Shown here in pieces: positions 42,828 through 51,243 of a stretch of DNA of 56,740 bases. Source of the DNA: JBBQZO01 sp038207625 (lineage in GTDB: Bacteria > Pseudomonadota > Gammaproteobacteria > Burkholderiales > Burkholderiaceae_D); contig JBBQZO010000039.1 in assembly GCA_038207625.1 (NCBI GenBank), positions 1 through 56,740 of the forward strand, read 5' to 3'. The translations under genes and the position numbers were made by a program. The notes under the pieces were generated by a model that saw only the letters and a program-made list of their open reading frames with translations, ran no database searches and was not told the origin of the DNA. The first letter of the stretch is position 1. Each line of letters opens with the position of its first letter.

Positions 42828-44261
42828 GTGATCAATCCCGTTTCTGTAGCGCCCCAGCCGCACACCCAGCCCGGCCCAGCGGCCTCGCCTAGCCGCGCCG
42901 TGCCGACCGGCGCGTCGAAGATGACGCGACGCGACTACGCGTGGCACCGGATGGACTCCGACACCAACCTGATGGTCATCAACAGCATTTTGATGTTCGA
43001 CGGCGCCGTCGACATCGAACGCCTGACCGCCACCATCGCCCACCGGCTGCCCAATTACCCCCGCTTCACCCAGAAGGTGGTAACCCGCTTCGGGCGTCCG
43101 CACTGGGTCGAGGACCACGCGTTCGACATCCGCGCGCACATCCTGCTCGAACGCAGCACGCACGCGGCCAACGGCCCCGAGCTGCAGCAATACCTGACCC
43201 GGCTGGCCCACACCCCGCTCGCGCCCGACTGCCCGATGTGGCACATGACGGTGATCGAACGGGTCGGCGGCGGCCATGCGATCGTGTTCCGGGTGCACCA
43301 CTGCATCACCGACGGGCTGGGCCTGATCCATGTACTGAATCATCTGACGGACGACAACGACAGCCACGGCGAGGCGCCCGCGCTGGCCGGCCACCCTCAC
43401 CGCGCCGAGGCGGCGCGCCAGACGGTGTGTTCGGTGCTGGCACGCGGTCTGTCGCACCTGAAGGTGGCTGCGCACGTGACGCGTCTGTCGCTGCTGCTGC
43501 CGGACGCGCGCACCAAACTGAAGGCGCCGCTGACGGGGGACAAACAGCTGGTCTGGCTGCCGCCGCTGGAACTGGAGCGGGTGCGCACGATGGCCAAACG
43601 GATGGGCGTCACACTCAACGACGTGTGGGTGGCGGCGGTGTCGGGCGCGCTGCGCGACTACCTGATCGAACGCGGCGAGCAGCTTGACGGCAAGCCGCTG
43701 CGCGCCGCTGTCACCTTCAACCTGCGCGAGAAGAACAATGCCTATCAGCTGGGCAACGAGTTCGGCCTGGTGGCGCTGGAGTTGCCCAGCAATGTGGCCG
43801 ATGCACGCGCGCGTCTGCTGCAGTCGAGCGCACGGATGAGCGCCATCAAACGCTCGCACCAGCCGCAGGCGACCATGGCCTTCCTGTCGATCGCCGGCTG
43901 CCTGCCGCGCGTGCTGCAGCGCTTCGCGCTGAACCTGTTCACGTCCAAGGGCTCGGTGGTGCTGACCAATATCGAAGGCCCGGGCCGCCCACGCTACCTG
44001 GCCGGTTCGAAAATGACGGACCTGATCTGCTGGGTGCCGCAGGCTGGCTTGATGGGCGTCGGTTTCGCCTTCATCTCGTATGCGGGCCAGATCCAGTTGG
44101 CGCTGTTTGTCGACACCGACCTGGTCGAATATCCGGACCGCCTGATGGCGCTGACGTACGAGGCATTCGCCAAGTTGGAGCTGGCCACCAAGGTGGCGCT
44201 GGTCAGCAGCGAGAGCGCGCCGCAAGCCATGCCCGATGGCGTGGCGCGGCAGCGCGCCTGA
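42828..44261 (+). CDS. Wax ester synthase/diacylglycerol acyltransferase (WS/DGAT)
   Basis: 477 residues, GTG start with AGGAG 6 nt upstream. The acyltransferase active site HHCITDG (HHxxxDG) is near 162-168; VTLNDVWVAAVSGALRDYL and VVLTNIEGPGRP are the two conserved C-terminal family blocks. The enzyme joins acyl-CoA to a long-chain alcohol (wax ester) or to diacylglycerol (triacylglycerol) at the membrane or lipid-droplet surface. Being directly downstream of a fatty acyl reductase favours wax ester formation. The first 30 residues are a Pro/Ala-rich tail not seen in all members. A palindromic terminator follows. Confidence 0.93.
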   Translation: MINPVSVAPQPHTQPGPAASPSRAVPTGASKMTRRDYAWHRMDSDTNLMVINSILMFDGAVDIERLTATIAHRLPNYPRFTQKVVTRFGRPHWVEDHAFDIRAHILLERSTHAANGPELQQYLTRLAHTPLAPDCPMWHMTVIERVGGGHAIVFRVHHCITDGLGLIHVLNHLTDDNDSHGEAPALAGHPHRAEAARQTVCSVLARGLSHLKVAAHVTRLSLLLPDARTKLKAPLTGDKQLVWLPPLELERVRTMAKRMGVTLNDVWVAAVSGALRDYLIERGEQLDGKPLRAAVTFNLREKNNAYQLGNEFGLVALELPSNVADARARLLQSSARMSAIKRSHQPQATMAFLSIAGCLPRVLQRFALNLFTSKGSVVLTNIEGPGRPRYLAGSKMTDLICWVPQAGLMGVGFAFISYAGQIQLALFVDTDLVEYPDRLMALTYEAFAKLELATKVALVSSESAPQAMPDGVARQRA

Positions 44262-44308
44262 AGCACGGCCATCGGCAAGGCAGCGCGGCCGATCGGCAGC
44301 GCCGCATG

Positions 44309-44340
44309 AAAAAAGTCCACGCATGCGTGGACTTTTTTTT
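44309..44340. terminator. Perfectly palindromic bidirectional terminator
   Basis: 44309-44338 is an exact 30-nt palindrome (15-nt arms with AAAAAA at the left end and TTTTTT at the right, GC-rich GTCCACGC centre). It lies between the convergent WS/DGAT and NYN genes and works as an intrinsic terminator in both directions. Confidence 0.92.
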
Positions 44341-44382
44341 CGCCGCGCCACCTGGGCGCAGCACGACGATACCCGGCGCGCG

Positions 44383-45897
44383 TTAAACGGCGTCGGCTTT
44401 CGGCTTGCGCGGACGCGCCGGGCGGGCAGCAGGCTTGCGCGCCGCCTTGGGCTTGTCGAGCGCCGGCTCGACGGCGCGTTCGACAACTTGTTCGACCGGC
44501 TGCACAAGGACCGGCTGCGCAAGGACCGGCTGCACGACCGGCTGCTGCGCCATCGGCTCGGCCGTCTTGCGGGCCGGCTTGTTGAGCGCCTTGCGGGCCG
44601 GCTGGGGACGTGGCTTGCGCGCCGCCTTGGCCGCAGGCTGCTCGACGGCCGCTTCGACGGGCGCCGGCTCTGGCGCCGGTTCAGCTTGTGGCTGCGCTTG
44701 CGGCTCAGGCTCATACATGCCGGCCGACTGGCCCATCATGTCGGCCATCGTCACCACGGGCGCCACGGCGTCGCGGTAGGATGCCTTGCGTCCGCCGCGC
44801 GCACGTCGGCTGTCATGCTGGGACTCGTCCTGCTGGACCGCCGGCGGCGCGCCGTCGATCGACTCGTCGGCCTCGGGCGCGGCCATCGTCTCCGCCATCG
44901 GGGTGACGTTGGCAGTTGGCTTGCGATCACGCGCATTGCGCCCGCCACGTCCACCGCGCCGGCTGTCGGACTTGCCGACGCCCTCATCGGCCGCTTCGCT
45001 GAGGCCACTGTCGTCCGCACCGAGCGGCGCGTTGCTCATCGGCGCCGCGCCTGGGTTGACGTCACCGGCGCCCGGCGCCGTGCTGCTGCGGTACACGTAG
45101 GCACCGGACTTTTCGTCGCGCCCGAATTGCAGCAGGCCGCGCGCCTGCGCGTCTTCCAGCAAATTGCCGAAGGTGCGATAGCCGTAGTAGGACTCGCTGA
45201 AGTCGGGCTTGCGCCGCTTGATCGCTTCTTTCAGCACCGAGGCCCAGATCTTGCCGCTGTCGCCCCGTTCGGAGAACAGCGCGTCGAAGGTTTCGACGGC
45301 GATCTCGATGGCCTGGCTCTTGCGCGTGTCCAGATCTTCCTTCTTGCGCGGGCCGTCCTCGCTGCGCTTGGCCACCGGCTTGCCTTCGCGCGCATCGCGT
45401 TTGGCTTCGGCGCGCCGGCTCTCGCGCACCAGGTCGTCATAAAAAATGAATTCGTCGCAATTGGCCACCAACAGGTCGGAGGTGGACTGTTTCACGCCCA
45501 CGCCGATCACCTGCTTGTTGTTTTCGCGCAGCTTCGACACCAGCGGCGAAAAGTCGGAGTCGCCGCTGATGATGACGAAGGTGTTCACGTGCGATTTGGT
45601 GTAGCACAGGTCGAGCGCATCGACGACCAGGCGGATGTCGGCCGAGTTTTTGCCCGACTGGCGCACGTGCGGAATTTCGATCAGCTCGAAGTTCGCTTCG
45701 TGCATGGTCGCCTTGAAGCCCTTGTAACGCTCCCAGTCACAATAGGCTTTCTTGACGACGATGCTGCCCTTGAGCAGCAGGCGTTCGAGCACCGGTTTGA
45801 TGTCGAATTTTTCGTAGTTGGCGTCGCGCACGCCCAGTGCGACGTTCTCAAAGTCGCAAAACAGCGCCATGCTGACATTTTCGTGTGGTGAGGCCAT
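44383..45897 (-). CDS. NYN-domain (LabA/PIN-like) RNase with OST-HTH/LOTUS domain and basic repeat tail
   Basis: 504 residues. The N-terminal NYN domain (about 5-150) keeps the acidic metal residues in ALFCDFENVALG, SADIRLVVDALDL and IISGDSDFSPLVSKL, so a PIN-like nuclease or nucleic-acid role is expected. An OST-HTH/LOTUS-type RNA-binding domain (about 185-265) contains GKIWASVLKEAIKRRKPDFS followed by GYRTFGNLLEDAQARG. The rest (about 280-504) is low-complexity and charged, with repeated QPV and ARKP units, likely disordered and RNA-binding. I start at MASPHEN (45895-45897), the conserved N-terminus; a GTG at 45930 is open in frame. It is convergent with the wax synthase. Confidence 0.9.
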   Translation of the reverse strand: MASPHENVSMALFCDFENVALGVRDANYEKFDIKPVLERLLLKGSIVVKKAYCDWERYKGFKATMHEANFELIEIPHVRQSGKNSADIRLVVDALDLCYTKSHVNTFVIISGDSDFSPLVSKLRENNKQVIGVGVKQSTSDLLVANCDEFIFYDDLVRESRRAEAKRDAREGKPVAKRSEDGPRKKEDLDTRKSQAIEIAVETFDALFSERGDSGKIWASVLKEAIKRRKPDFSESYYGYRTFGNLLEDAQARGLLQFGRDEKSGAYVYRSSTAPGAGDVNPGAAPMSNAPLGADDSGLSEAADEGVGKSDSRRGGRGGRNARDRKPTANVTPMAETMAAPEADESIDGAPPAVQQDESQHDSRRARGGRKASYRDAVAPVVTMADMMGQSAGMYEPEPQAQPQAEPAPEPAPVEAAVEQPAAKAARKPRPQPARKALNKPARKTAEPMAQQPVVQPVLAQPVLVQPVEQVVERAVEPALDKPKAARKPAARPARPRKPKADAV

Positions 45898-46017
45898 ATT
45901 CTTTTTGTTCTCCAAATGGGTGGAACACACTGGCGCGCCGTGCGGCGCGCCGGCGCTCCAGCCTGTCGATTATACCGAAGCGCCGGCACCAGCACGCCCG
46001 CGACGGCGCGCGCCGTG

Positions 46018-49000
46018 TCAACTCGGCGACAGATCGGGACGATCCCCAGCGACGCTCGCCCCCTCGGAGCGGGCCGCGAGCCAGTCGTGCCCCGCCGCGC
46101 TGGTCGATGCCAGCGCCTGTTCGGCGCGTTCGAACAGCAGCGCGATGCGCGCCAGGTCATCGCCCTTGAGCGCCGTTTCCAGTTCGCGCGACGCTTCCAC
46201 GAAGCGTTTCGCGCCGAGTGTGCCGATCAGCCCGCGCATGGTGTGGAACTGGCGCCCGGCATCGTGCATGCGCCCTTGTTGCCAGGCCAGCCGCGCCTCC
46301 GCCATCATCGGTTCGGCGCCGTCGATGATCTTGCGTATCAGCCCCAGCGCGGTGTCCAGATTGGCCGGATTGCCGTCCGCCAGCGCGATCAACTGACTCA
46401 CGTCGAAGCAGTCGCGCTGCGCCCTGGCGGGATACTGGGCGCCGTCGAGCGGCTCGGGCAGGCGCGCGCGCGGCGCCTCGCCCTGTGCCGGTGCGCCGGC
46501 CGGCAGGTGGCGCAAGATGGTGGCGAACATCTGTTCCAGGTCGATCGGTTTTGGAATGAAGTCCAGCATGCCGGCCGCCAGGCACTGTTCGCGCTCGCTC
46601 TCCATCACCCCGGCCGTCATCGCCAGCACCGGCAGCGTCAGGCCAAGTTCGGTGCGCATGCGGCGGGTCGCGGTGAAGCCGTCCATCACCGGCATTTGCA
46701 CGTCCATCAGCACCAGCTGGTAGCGCTGCGGGTGGGCGCGCAGCAATGCCAGCGCCATTGCCCCGTCATCGGCCACGTCGACGACGGCGCCAGCCTGCTC
46801 CAGGATGCCCTTGGCCACCACCTGATTGAGCGGATTGTCCTCCACCAGCAGCAGGCAGGCGTCGATGCGTTTCTGCCCGGTGCGCGCAAACGATTCGACC
46901 CGCGCGTGGCCGCCGGCGCGCCGCGTCAATGCTTCTTGCAGCGTGTCGAACAGGCTGGCCGCCGTGGCCGGCTTGGTCAGGAAGGCGTCCACGCGCGACG
47001 ATGCTGCCAGTTGCATCAACTTGCCGCGCCCGAATGCGCTGACCATGATCACCACCGGCATGTCGGCGCCGCCATGCTGCGCATGGATGGCCTGCATCGT
47101 GGTCAGCCCGTCCATGCCCGGCATCTGCCAGTCGACCAGCACCGCGTCGTAGGGCTGGCCGGCCTGCCAGGCCGCTTGCAGGCAGTCCAGCGCCGCCGCG
47201 CCCGAATCGACGCAGTCAACCTGCCAGCGCCACGCGGCGATGCTCTTGGCCAGATAGCTGCGGCTGGTGGCGTTGTCGTCGGCCAGCAGCAGGCGCAGGC
47301 TGCCCAGGCGCGCGCGCGGACGGGCCGCATCGGGCTCGTTGGCGCGACGCGTCAGCGGCAGCGTTACCATGAAGCGGCTGCCCCGTCCCAGCGCGCTGTC
47401 GACGACGATGGCCCCGCCCATCAGGTCGACCAGGCGACTGGAAATGGTCAGGCCCAGTCCGCTGCCGCCGAAGCGCCGCGTGGTCGACGTGTCGGCCTGG
47501 GTGAAGGCCGAAAACAGCGTCTCCTGCTGCGTCGGGCTGATGCCGATGCCGCTGTCGCTGACGGTAAAGCGCAACGTGTCGCCGTTGCCGCCGACCTGTT
47601 CGACCAGCAGCGCCACCTCGCCGTGTTCGGTAAACTTGATGGCGTTGCCGGTCAGGTTGACCAGCACCTGCTGCAGACGCTGGGCGTCGCCCTGCAGCAG
47701 GGCCGGCACATCCGGCTCGACCCCGATCGCCAGTTCCAGATCCTTTTCGCCCGCGTTCACGCTCATGATCGAGGCCACCGCATGCAGCACCTCGTCGAGC
47801 CGGAAGGTGGTCGGCGAGAGCGCCATCTTGCCCGCCTCGATCTTCGAGAAGTCGAGGATATCGTTGAGGATGCCCATCAGCGACTGTCCCGACACACGCA
47901 CCATGTCGAGGTAGCGGCGCTGTTCGCCCGACAAGGCGGTGTTGCCAAGCAGGTAGGTCATGCCCAGCACGGCATTCATCGGGGTGCGCAATTCATGGCT
48001 CATATTGGCCACGAAGTCGCTCTTGGCCCGGCTGGCGTGGTGCGCCTGCTCCATCGCGGCGCGCAATTCGCGCTCGGCGCGCTTTTGCTCGGTGATGTCG
48101 CGCGCGATGCCCAGAAAACCGATCACTGCCTGCGCAGCGTCGTGAATCGCGGTGACCGTCAACTGGACCGGCAACTGCGTGCCGTCTTTGCACACATACG
48201 TCCATTCGCGCGTCTCGGACTGGCCGTGGCGGGCCTGCTCGACGAACACCTCGAAGGTGTCGACGGGGCGGCCCAGCTGGTCCGACAGCGCGCGTGCGCG
48301 CGCCGTCACTTCGGCCGCCAGGTGGAGTGCCACCGGCGTGGCATGGCCGACCATGTCGGGCGCTGCGTAACCGAGCATGCGTTCGGCCCCGCCGCTGAAC
48401 ACGCGGATCGTGCCGGCCAGGTCGGTGGCGATGATGGAAAACTCGCTGGCCGAATCGACCAGCGCGCTGAACTTGATTTCGGACGCTTCCAGCGCCGCCG
48501 TCATGTGGGTCGCCAGCACCAGCGCCGCCTCGCGCGTGGCACTCAGGGTGCGCACCACGCTAAACAGCAGCAGGCTGATGACGGTGCCGGCGATCAGCAC
48601 GATCAGCGACTTCTGCCGGTCGATCGAGTCCTCGAAAGCCGGCATTTCGGTCACCCGCAAGGTCCAGATACGGTCGCCCACCCGCAACTCGCTGGTGGTA
48701 ACAAAGGGATTGAGGTGCGCCAGACTGGTCTGCGCAAGGTCGTCGGCACTGACGTGCATCAGCGCAGCATCATGCACGGGGCCGTCGAACACGTCGAGCT
48801 TGATTTCCGGTTTGATGGTGCCAAGCACCCCGCGCATCAGATCGTCCATCCGGAACGGGCTGTACACATAGCCGACCAGCGCGTCGCTGCGCAAGGCGGG
48901 ATCGAGCGGCATGGCTGCGCCGCGATACAGCGGCAAATAGGCCAGAAAGCCGGTCTGGACAGCGCTGCCGCGCTCCTGCACCAGCACGATTCTCCCCGTC

Positions 49001-50460
49001 ACGGCCATGCTGCCCGTCTCGGCCGCGCGCTGCATGGCGCTGCGCCGGATCGGCTCGGAATACATGTCGTAGCCGAAGGCGCGCCGGTTCATCGGGTTGG
49101 CCGGCTCCAGATAGGCCACCGGCACGTACAGTGGACGTTCGCCCGGCGGCCAGACATGGAACTCGGCCTCGCCACTGGCACGCATGGTGCGCTCGAACGA
49201 TGCCAACGCGTCGGCGGGCACCCGGCGCGCCAGCCCCATGCCGGCAATGCCCGGGTAGTTCTTCTGGACCTCCAGATGCAGCACGAAACGCTGCCACTCG
49301 GCTCGCGTGACATTGCCCGAGACCCCGACCAAGGCCTGCGCGCTCAGCAGCACCTGCTGATAGGCCTGCATGCGCTCCTTGATCCGCTGGACGACGTTGT
49401 CGGCCTCGTAGTTGAAGCGATCGCGCGCGGTCTGCTCGGTGGCCGAGGCAATCAAATGCCAGGCCAGGATCGTCACGCCCAGGCAGACGAACAGCGTGCA
49501 CCAGTACAGCAGCGTGTGGCGCAGCAATGCCTGTGCGCTGGTCTGGGCCGAACGCTCGGCCAGATCGGCCGCCAGTACCAGCCCGACCACGCTGCACAGC
49601 GCGATGAAAATCTCCAGCGTCAGCAAGGCGTCGTTGAGCGTGCCGACGGCGAACGGACCCAGCCCGCGCGTGGTGCTCCAGACGGCGCCGCCGCTAACCA
49701 ATAACAAGGTCAGCGTGACGCCGCGCTGGCCAAACCGATAGGCCGACCAGCCTATGCAGGGCAGCAGGAAGAACGTCAACGAGCGGTTCGCCAGGCCATC
49801 GGGAAACTGGCGCCCGAACATCAGCGACAGCACCAGCACCAGCGCCAGCAGCGACACGCCGAACTCGGTCAGTTTCGGCCAACCCCAGCGCTGCGCCTGC
49901 GGGCGCCGCCAGGCCAGCAACAGCGGCGCGACGATCGCGATGCCGGCCAGGTCGCCCAGCCACCAGGTGCTGCCGATCGTCCACAGCTCGGCGGGCGGCG
50001 CAATCTGGCCCACAATCAGGCTGGCGGTGCCGATGCCGGCGCTGGCGCACGCGGCCAGCGCGCCGACGGCGATGAATTTGTAGATATCGGTGGGACGGTC
50101 CAGGCTGGCGCTACCGCCGGACAGGCGGCGCAACAGCGCTGCGCCCAGCAAGGCTTCCAGCGTATTGCCCCCTGCGATGCACAGCGACACCAGCACGGTG
50201 GCCGTGTTGGTGCCCACCCCGGTCAGCACAAACACGGCACTGTTGGCCAGGAACGCGCCGAGCGCGATGCCGGGCCAGATGCGCGCGCCCATCAATAGCA
50301 AGGCCGCCAGCGCGATGCCGGACGGTGGCCACACCGGCGAGGCATTGCTTTTCGCGAAGGCGAGCAACAGACCCAAGCGCGCCGCCGCGTAGTACACCAA
50401 CGCAAGCAGCATCACGCAGGCGAGCCATCTTCCGGAAAATGTAAACTTCGAAAACGTCAT
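46018..50460 (-). CDS. MASE1-CHASE-PAS hybrid histidine kinase with two REC domains and Hpt
   Basis: 1480 residues. A MASE1 membrane module (about 8-300; SNASPVWPPSGIALAALLL is its hallmark) is followed by another transmembrane helix and a CHASE periplasmic domain (about 375-600, PGIAGMGLARRVP). Then come a further helix, PAS-PAC (about 680-800), HisKA SHELRTPMNAVLGM (His near 821) and HATPase with GGSGLGL. REC1 has its Asp in AVLVDWQMPGMDG near 1108, REC2 in LVLMDVQMPVMDG near 1251, and Hpt FHTMRGLIGTLG is near 1406. All relay residues are present. The start at 50458-50460 precedes the first membrane helix; the open frame extends further without features. Ligand unknown; no response regulator adjacent. 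Confidence 0.93.
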   Translation of the reverse strand: MTFSKFTFSGRWLACVMLLALVYYAAARLGLLLAFAKSNASPVWPPSGIALAALLLMGARIWPGIALGAFLANSAVFVLTGVGTNTATVLVSLCIAGGNTLEALLGAALLRRLSGGSASLDRPTDIYKFIAVGALAACASAGIGTASLIVGQIAPPAELWTIGSTWWLGDLAGIAIVAPLLLAWRRPQAQRWGWPKLTEFGVSLLALVLVLSLMFGRQFPDGLANRSLTFFLLPCIGWSAYRFGQRGVTLTLLLVSGGAVWSTTRGLGPFAVGTLNDALLTLEIFIALCSVVGLVLAADLAERSAQTSAQALLRHTLLYWCTLFVCLGVTILAWHLIASATEQTARDRFNYEADNVVQRIKERMQAYQQVLLSAQALVGVSGNVTRAEWQRFVLHLEVQKNYPGIAGMGLARRVPADALASFERTMRASGEAEFHVWPPGERPLYVPVAYLEPANPMNRRAFGYDMYSEPIRRSAMQRAAETGSMAVTGRIVLVQERGSAVQTGFLAYLPLYRGAAMPLDPALRSDALVGYVYSPFRMDDLMRGVLGTIKPEIKLDVFDGPVHDAALMHVSADDLAQTSLAHLNPFVTTSELRVGDRIWTLRVTEMPAFEDSIDRQKSLIVLIAGTVISLLLFSVVRTLSATREAALVLATHMTAALEASEIKFSALVDSASEFSIIATDLAGTIRVFSGGAERMLGYAAPDMVGHATPVALHLAAEVTARARALSDQLGRPVDTFEVFVEQARHGQSETREWTYVCKDGTQLPVQLTVTAIHDAAQAVIGFLGIARDITEQKRAERELRAAMEQAHHASRAKSDFVANMSHELRTPMNAVLGMTYLLGNTALSGEQRRYLDMVRVSGQSLMGILNDILDFSKIEAGKMALSPTTFRLDEVLHAVASIMSVNAGEKDLELAIGVEPDVPALLQGDAQRLQQVLVNLTGNAIKFTEHGEVALLVEQVGGNGDTLRFTVSDSGIGISPTQQETLFSAFTQADTSTTRRFGGSGLGLTISSRLVDLMGGAIVVDSALGRGSRFMVTLPLTRRANEPDAARPRARLGSLRLLLADDNATSRSYLAKSIAAWRWQVDCVDSGAAALDCLQAAWQAGQPYDAVLVDWQMPGMDGLTTMQAIHAQHGGADMPVVIMVSAFGRGKLMQLAASSRVDAFLTKPATAASLFDTLQEALTRRAGGHARVESFARTGQKRIDACLLLVEDNPLNQVVAKGILEQAGAVVDVADDGAMALALLRAHPQRYQLVLMDVQMPVMDGFTATRRMRTELGLTLPVLAMTAGVMESEREQCLAAGMLDFIPKPIDLEQMFATILRHLPAGAPAQGEAPRARLPEPLDGAQYPARAQRDCFDVSQLIALADGNPANLDTALGLIRKIIDGAEPMMAEARLAWQQGRMHDAGRQFHTMRGLIGTLGAKRFVEASRELETALKGDDLARIALLFERAEQALASTSAAGHDWLAARSEGASVAGDRPDLSPS

Positions 50461-50664
50461 CGGATCGTTTCTCGTTGACTTCGGTGCGGGCACAGCGTGC
50501 GATGTTATGAAGTAGACATGTTCATTGACAGTATATCCCTGTTCTGCACGGCAACGCTGGCACACCCGCCCAGAATTTGCACACTTCAAATTTACCACGC
50601 GAGAAAGCCCGCGGCGGCGCTATTTTGCGACGCCCCGCTTGCTGGACAGCGCGCCGCGGCGGGA

Positions 50665-50693
50665 TTGTCGCAACAGTAAATATGCGCTAACAT
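50665..50693 (+). promoter_or_regulatory. Candidate promoter for ydbS-ydbT
   Basis: TTGTCG (50665-50670), a 17-nt spacer and TAACAT (50688-50693), with transcription expected near 50700. This would leave almost no leader for the ATG at 50713 and favours the ATG at 50728. Confidence 0.45.
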
Positions 50694-50727
50694 TTACAAC
50701 TTACTATTTTGTATGGCAGGGCCTGAC

Positions 50728-51243
50728 ATGGATGAGCAGATGGACGCACGCCGCGCGCCCGCGTTGCCGGTAATTGATCTGGACAAGTTGCCCGTCCTGC
50801 GCTCGCTCTGGCGTGGTCTGTACACGCTGGGCGGCGCCATGCTGGGACTCGCGCCAGGCATGGCCCTGGCGTTGGTGGCGTCAAGCTGGCCGTTCTGGCC
50901 CGCGCTGCTGTCGACCTTGCTGACCAGCTGCTTCATGGCGGGCGCCGGCTGGCTGTATGCCGGACGCAGTTTCGCCTGCTATCGGGCGCAGTTGCACAGC
51001 GCTGAAGGGCTGATGGTCCAGCGCGGCGTCTGGTGGCGCAGCGAGGTGTGGGTGCCCATCGCGCGCCTGCAAAACGTCGATATCAGCCAGGGACCGCTGG
51101 ACCGGCGCTGGGGCATGGCCAGCCTGACGCTGCACACGGCTGGCAGCCACGATCACGCAACGAGCATCGACGGCCTGCCCGTCGAGCAAGCGCATACGCT
51201 GCGCAAGAGTTTGCTCGCGCAGGTGCGCCGCGACCATGCGTGA
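50728..51243 (+). CDS. YdbS-like membrane protein with bacterial PH (bPH2/DUF304) domain
   Basis: 171 residues. Two hydrophobic helices (about 32-58 and 61-80, LVASSWPFWPALLSTLLTS) are followed by a bPH2 domain (about 85-165): YRAQLHSAEGLMVQRGVWWR, VWVPIARLQNVDISQGPLDR and MASLTLHTAGS. The function of the family is unclear; it is nearly always paired with YdbT. The ATG at 50728 has AGGG 6-7 nt upstream; the ATG at 50713 has none and lies too close to the promoter. It overlaps ydbT by 8 nt. Confidence 0.87.
   Translation: MDEQMDARRAPALPVIDLDKLPVLRSLWRGLYTLGGAMLGLAPGMALALVASSWPFWPALLSTLLTSCFMAGAGWLYAGRSFACYRAQLHSAEGLMVQRGVWWRSEVWVPIARLQNVDISQGPLDRRWGMASLTLHTAGSHDHATSIDGLPVEQAHTLRKSLLAQVRRDHA

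Noticed and set aside
45916..49704. 1262-codon plus-strand open frame
   Set aside because: Opposite the MASE1 hybrid kinase; composition typical of shadow frames.
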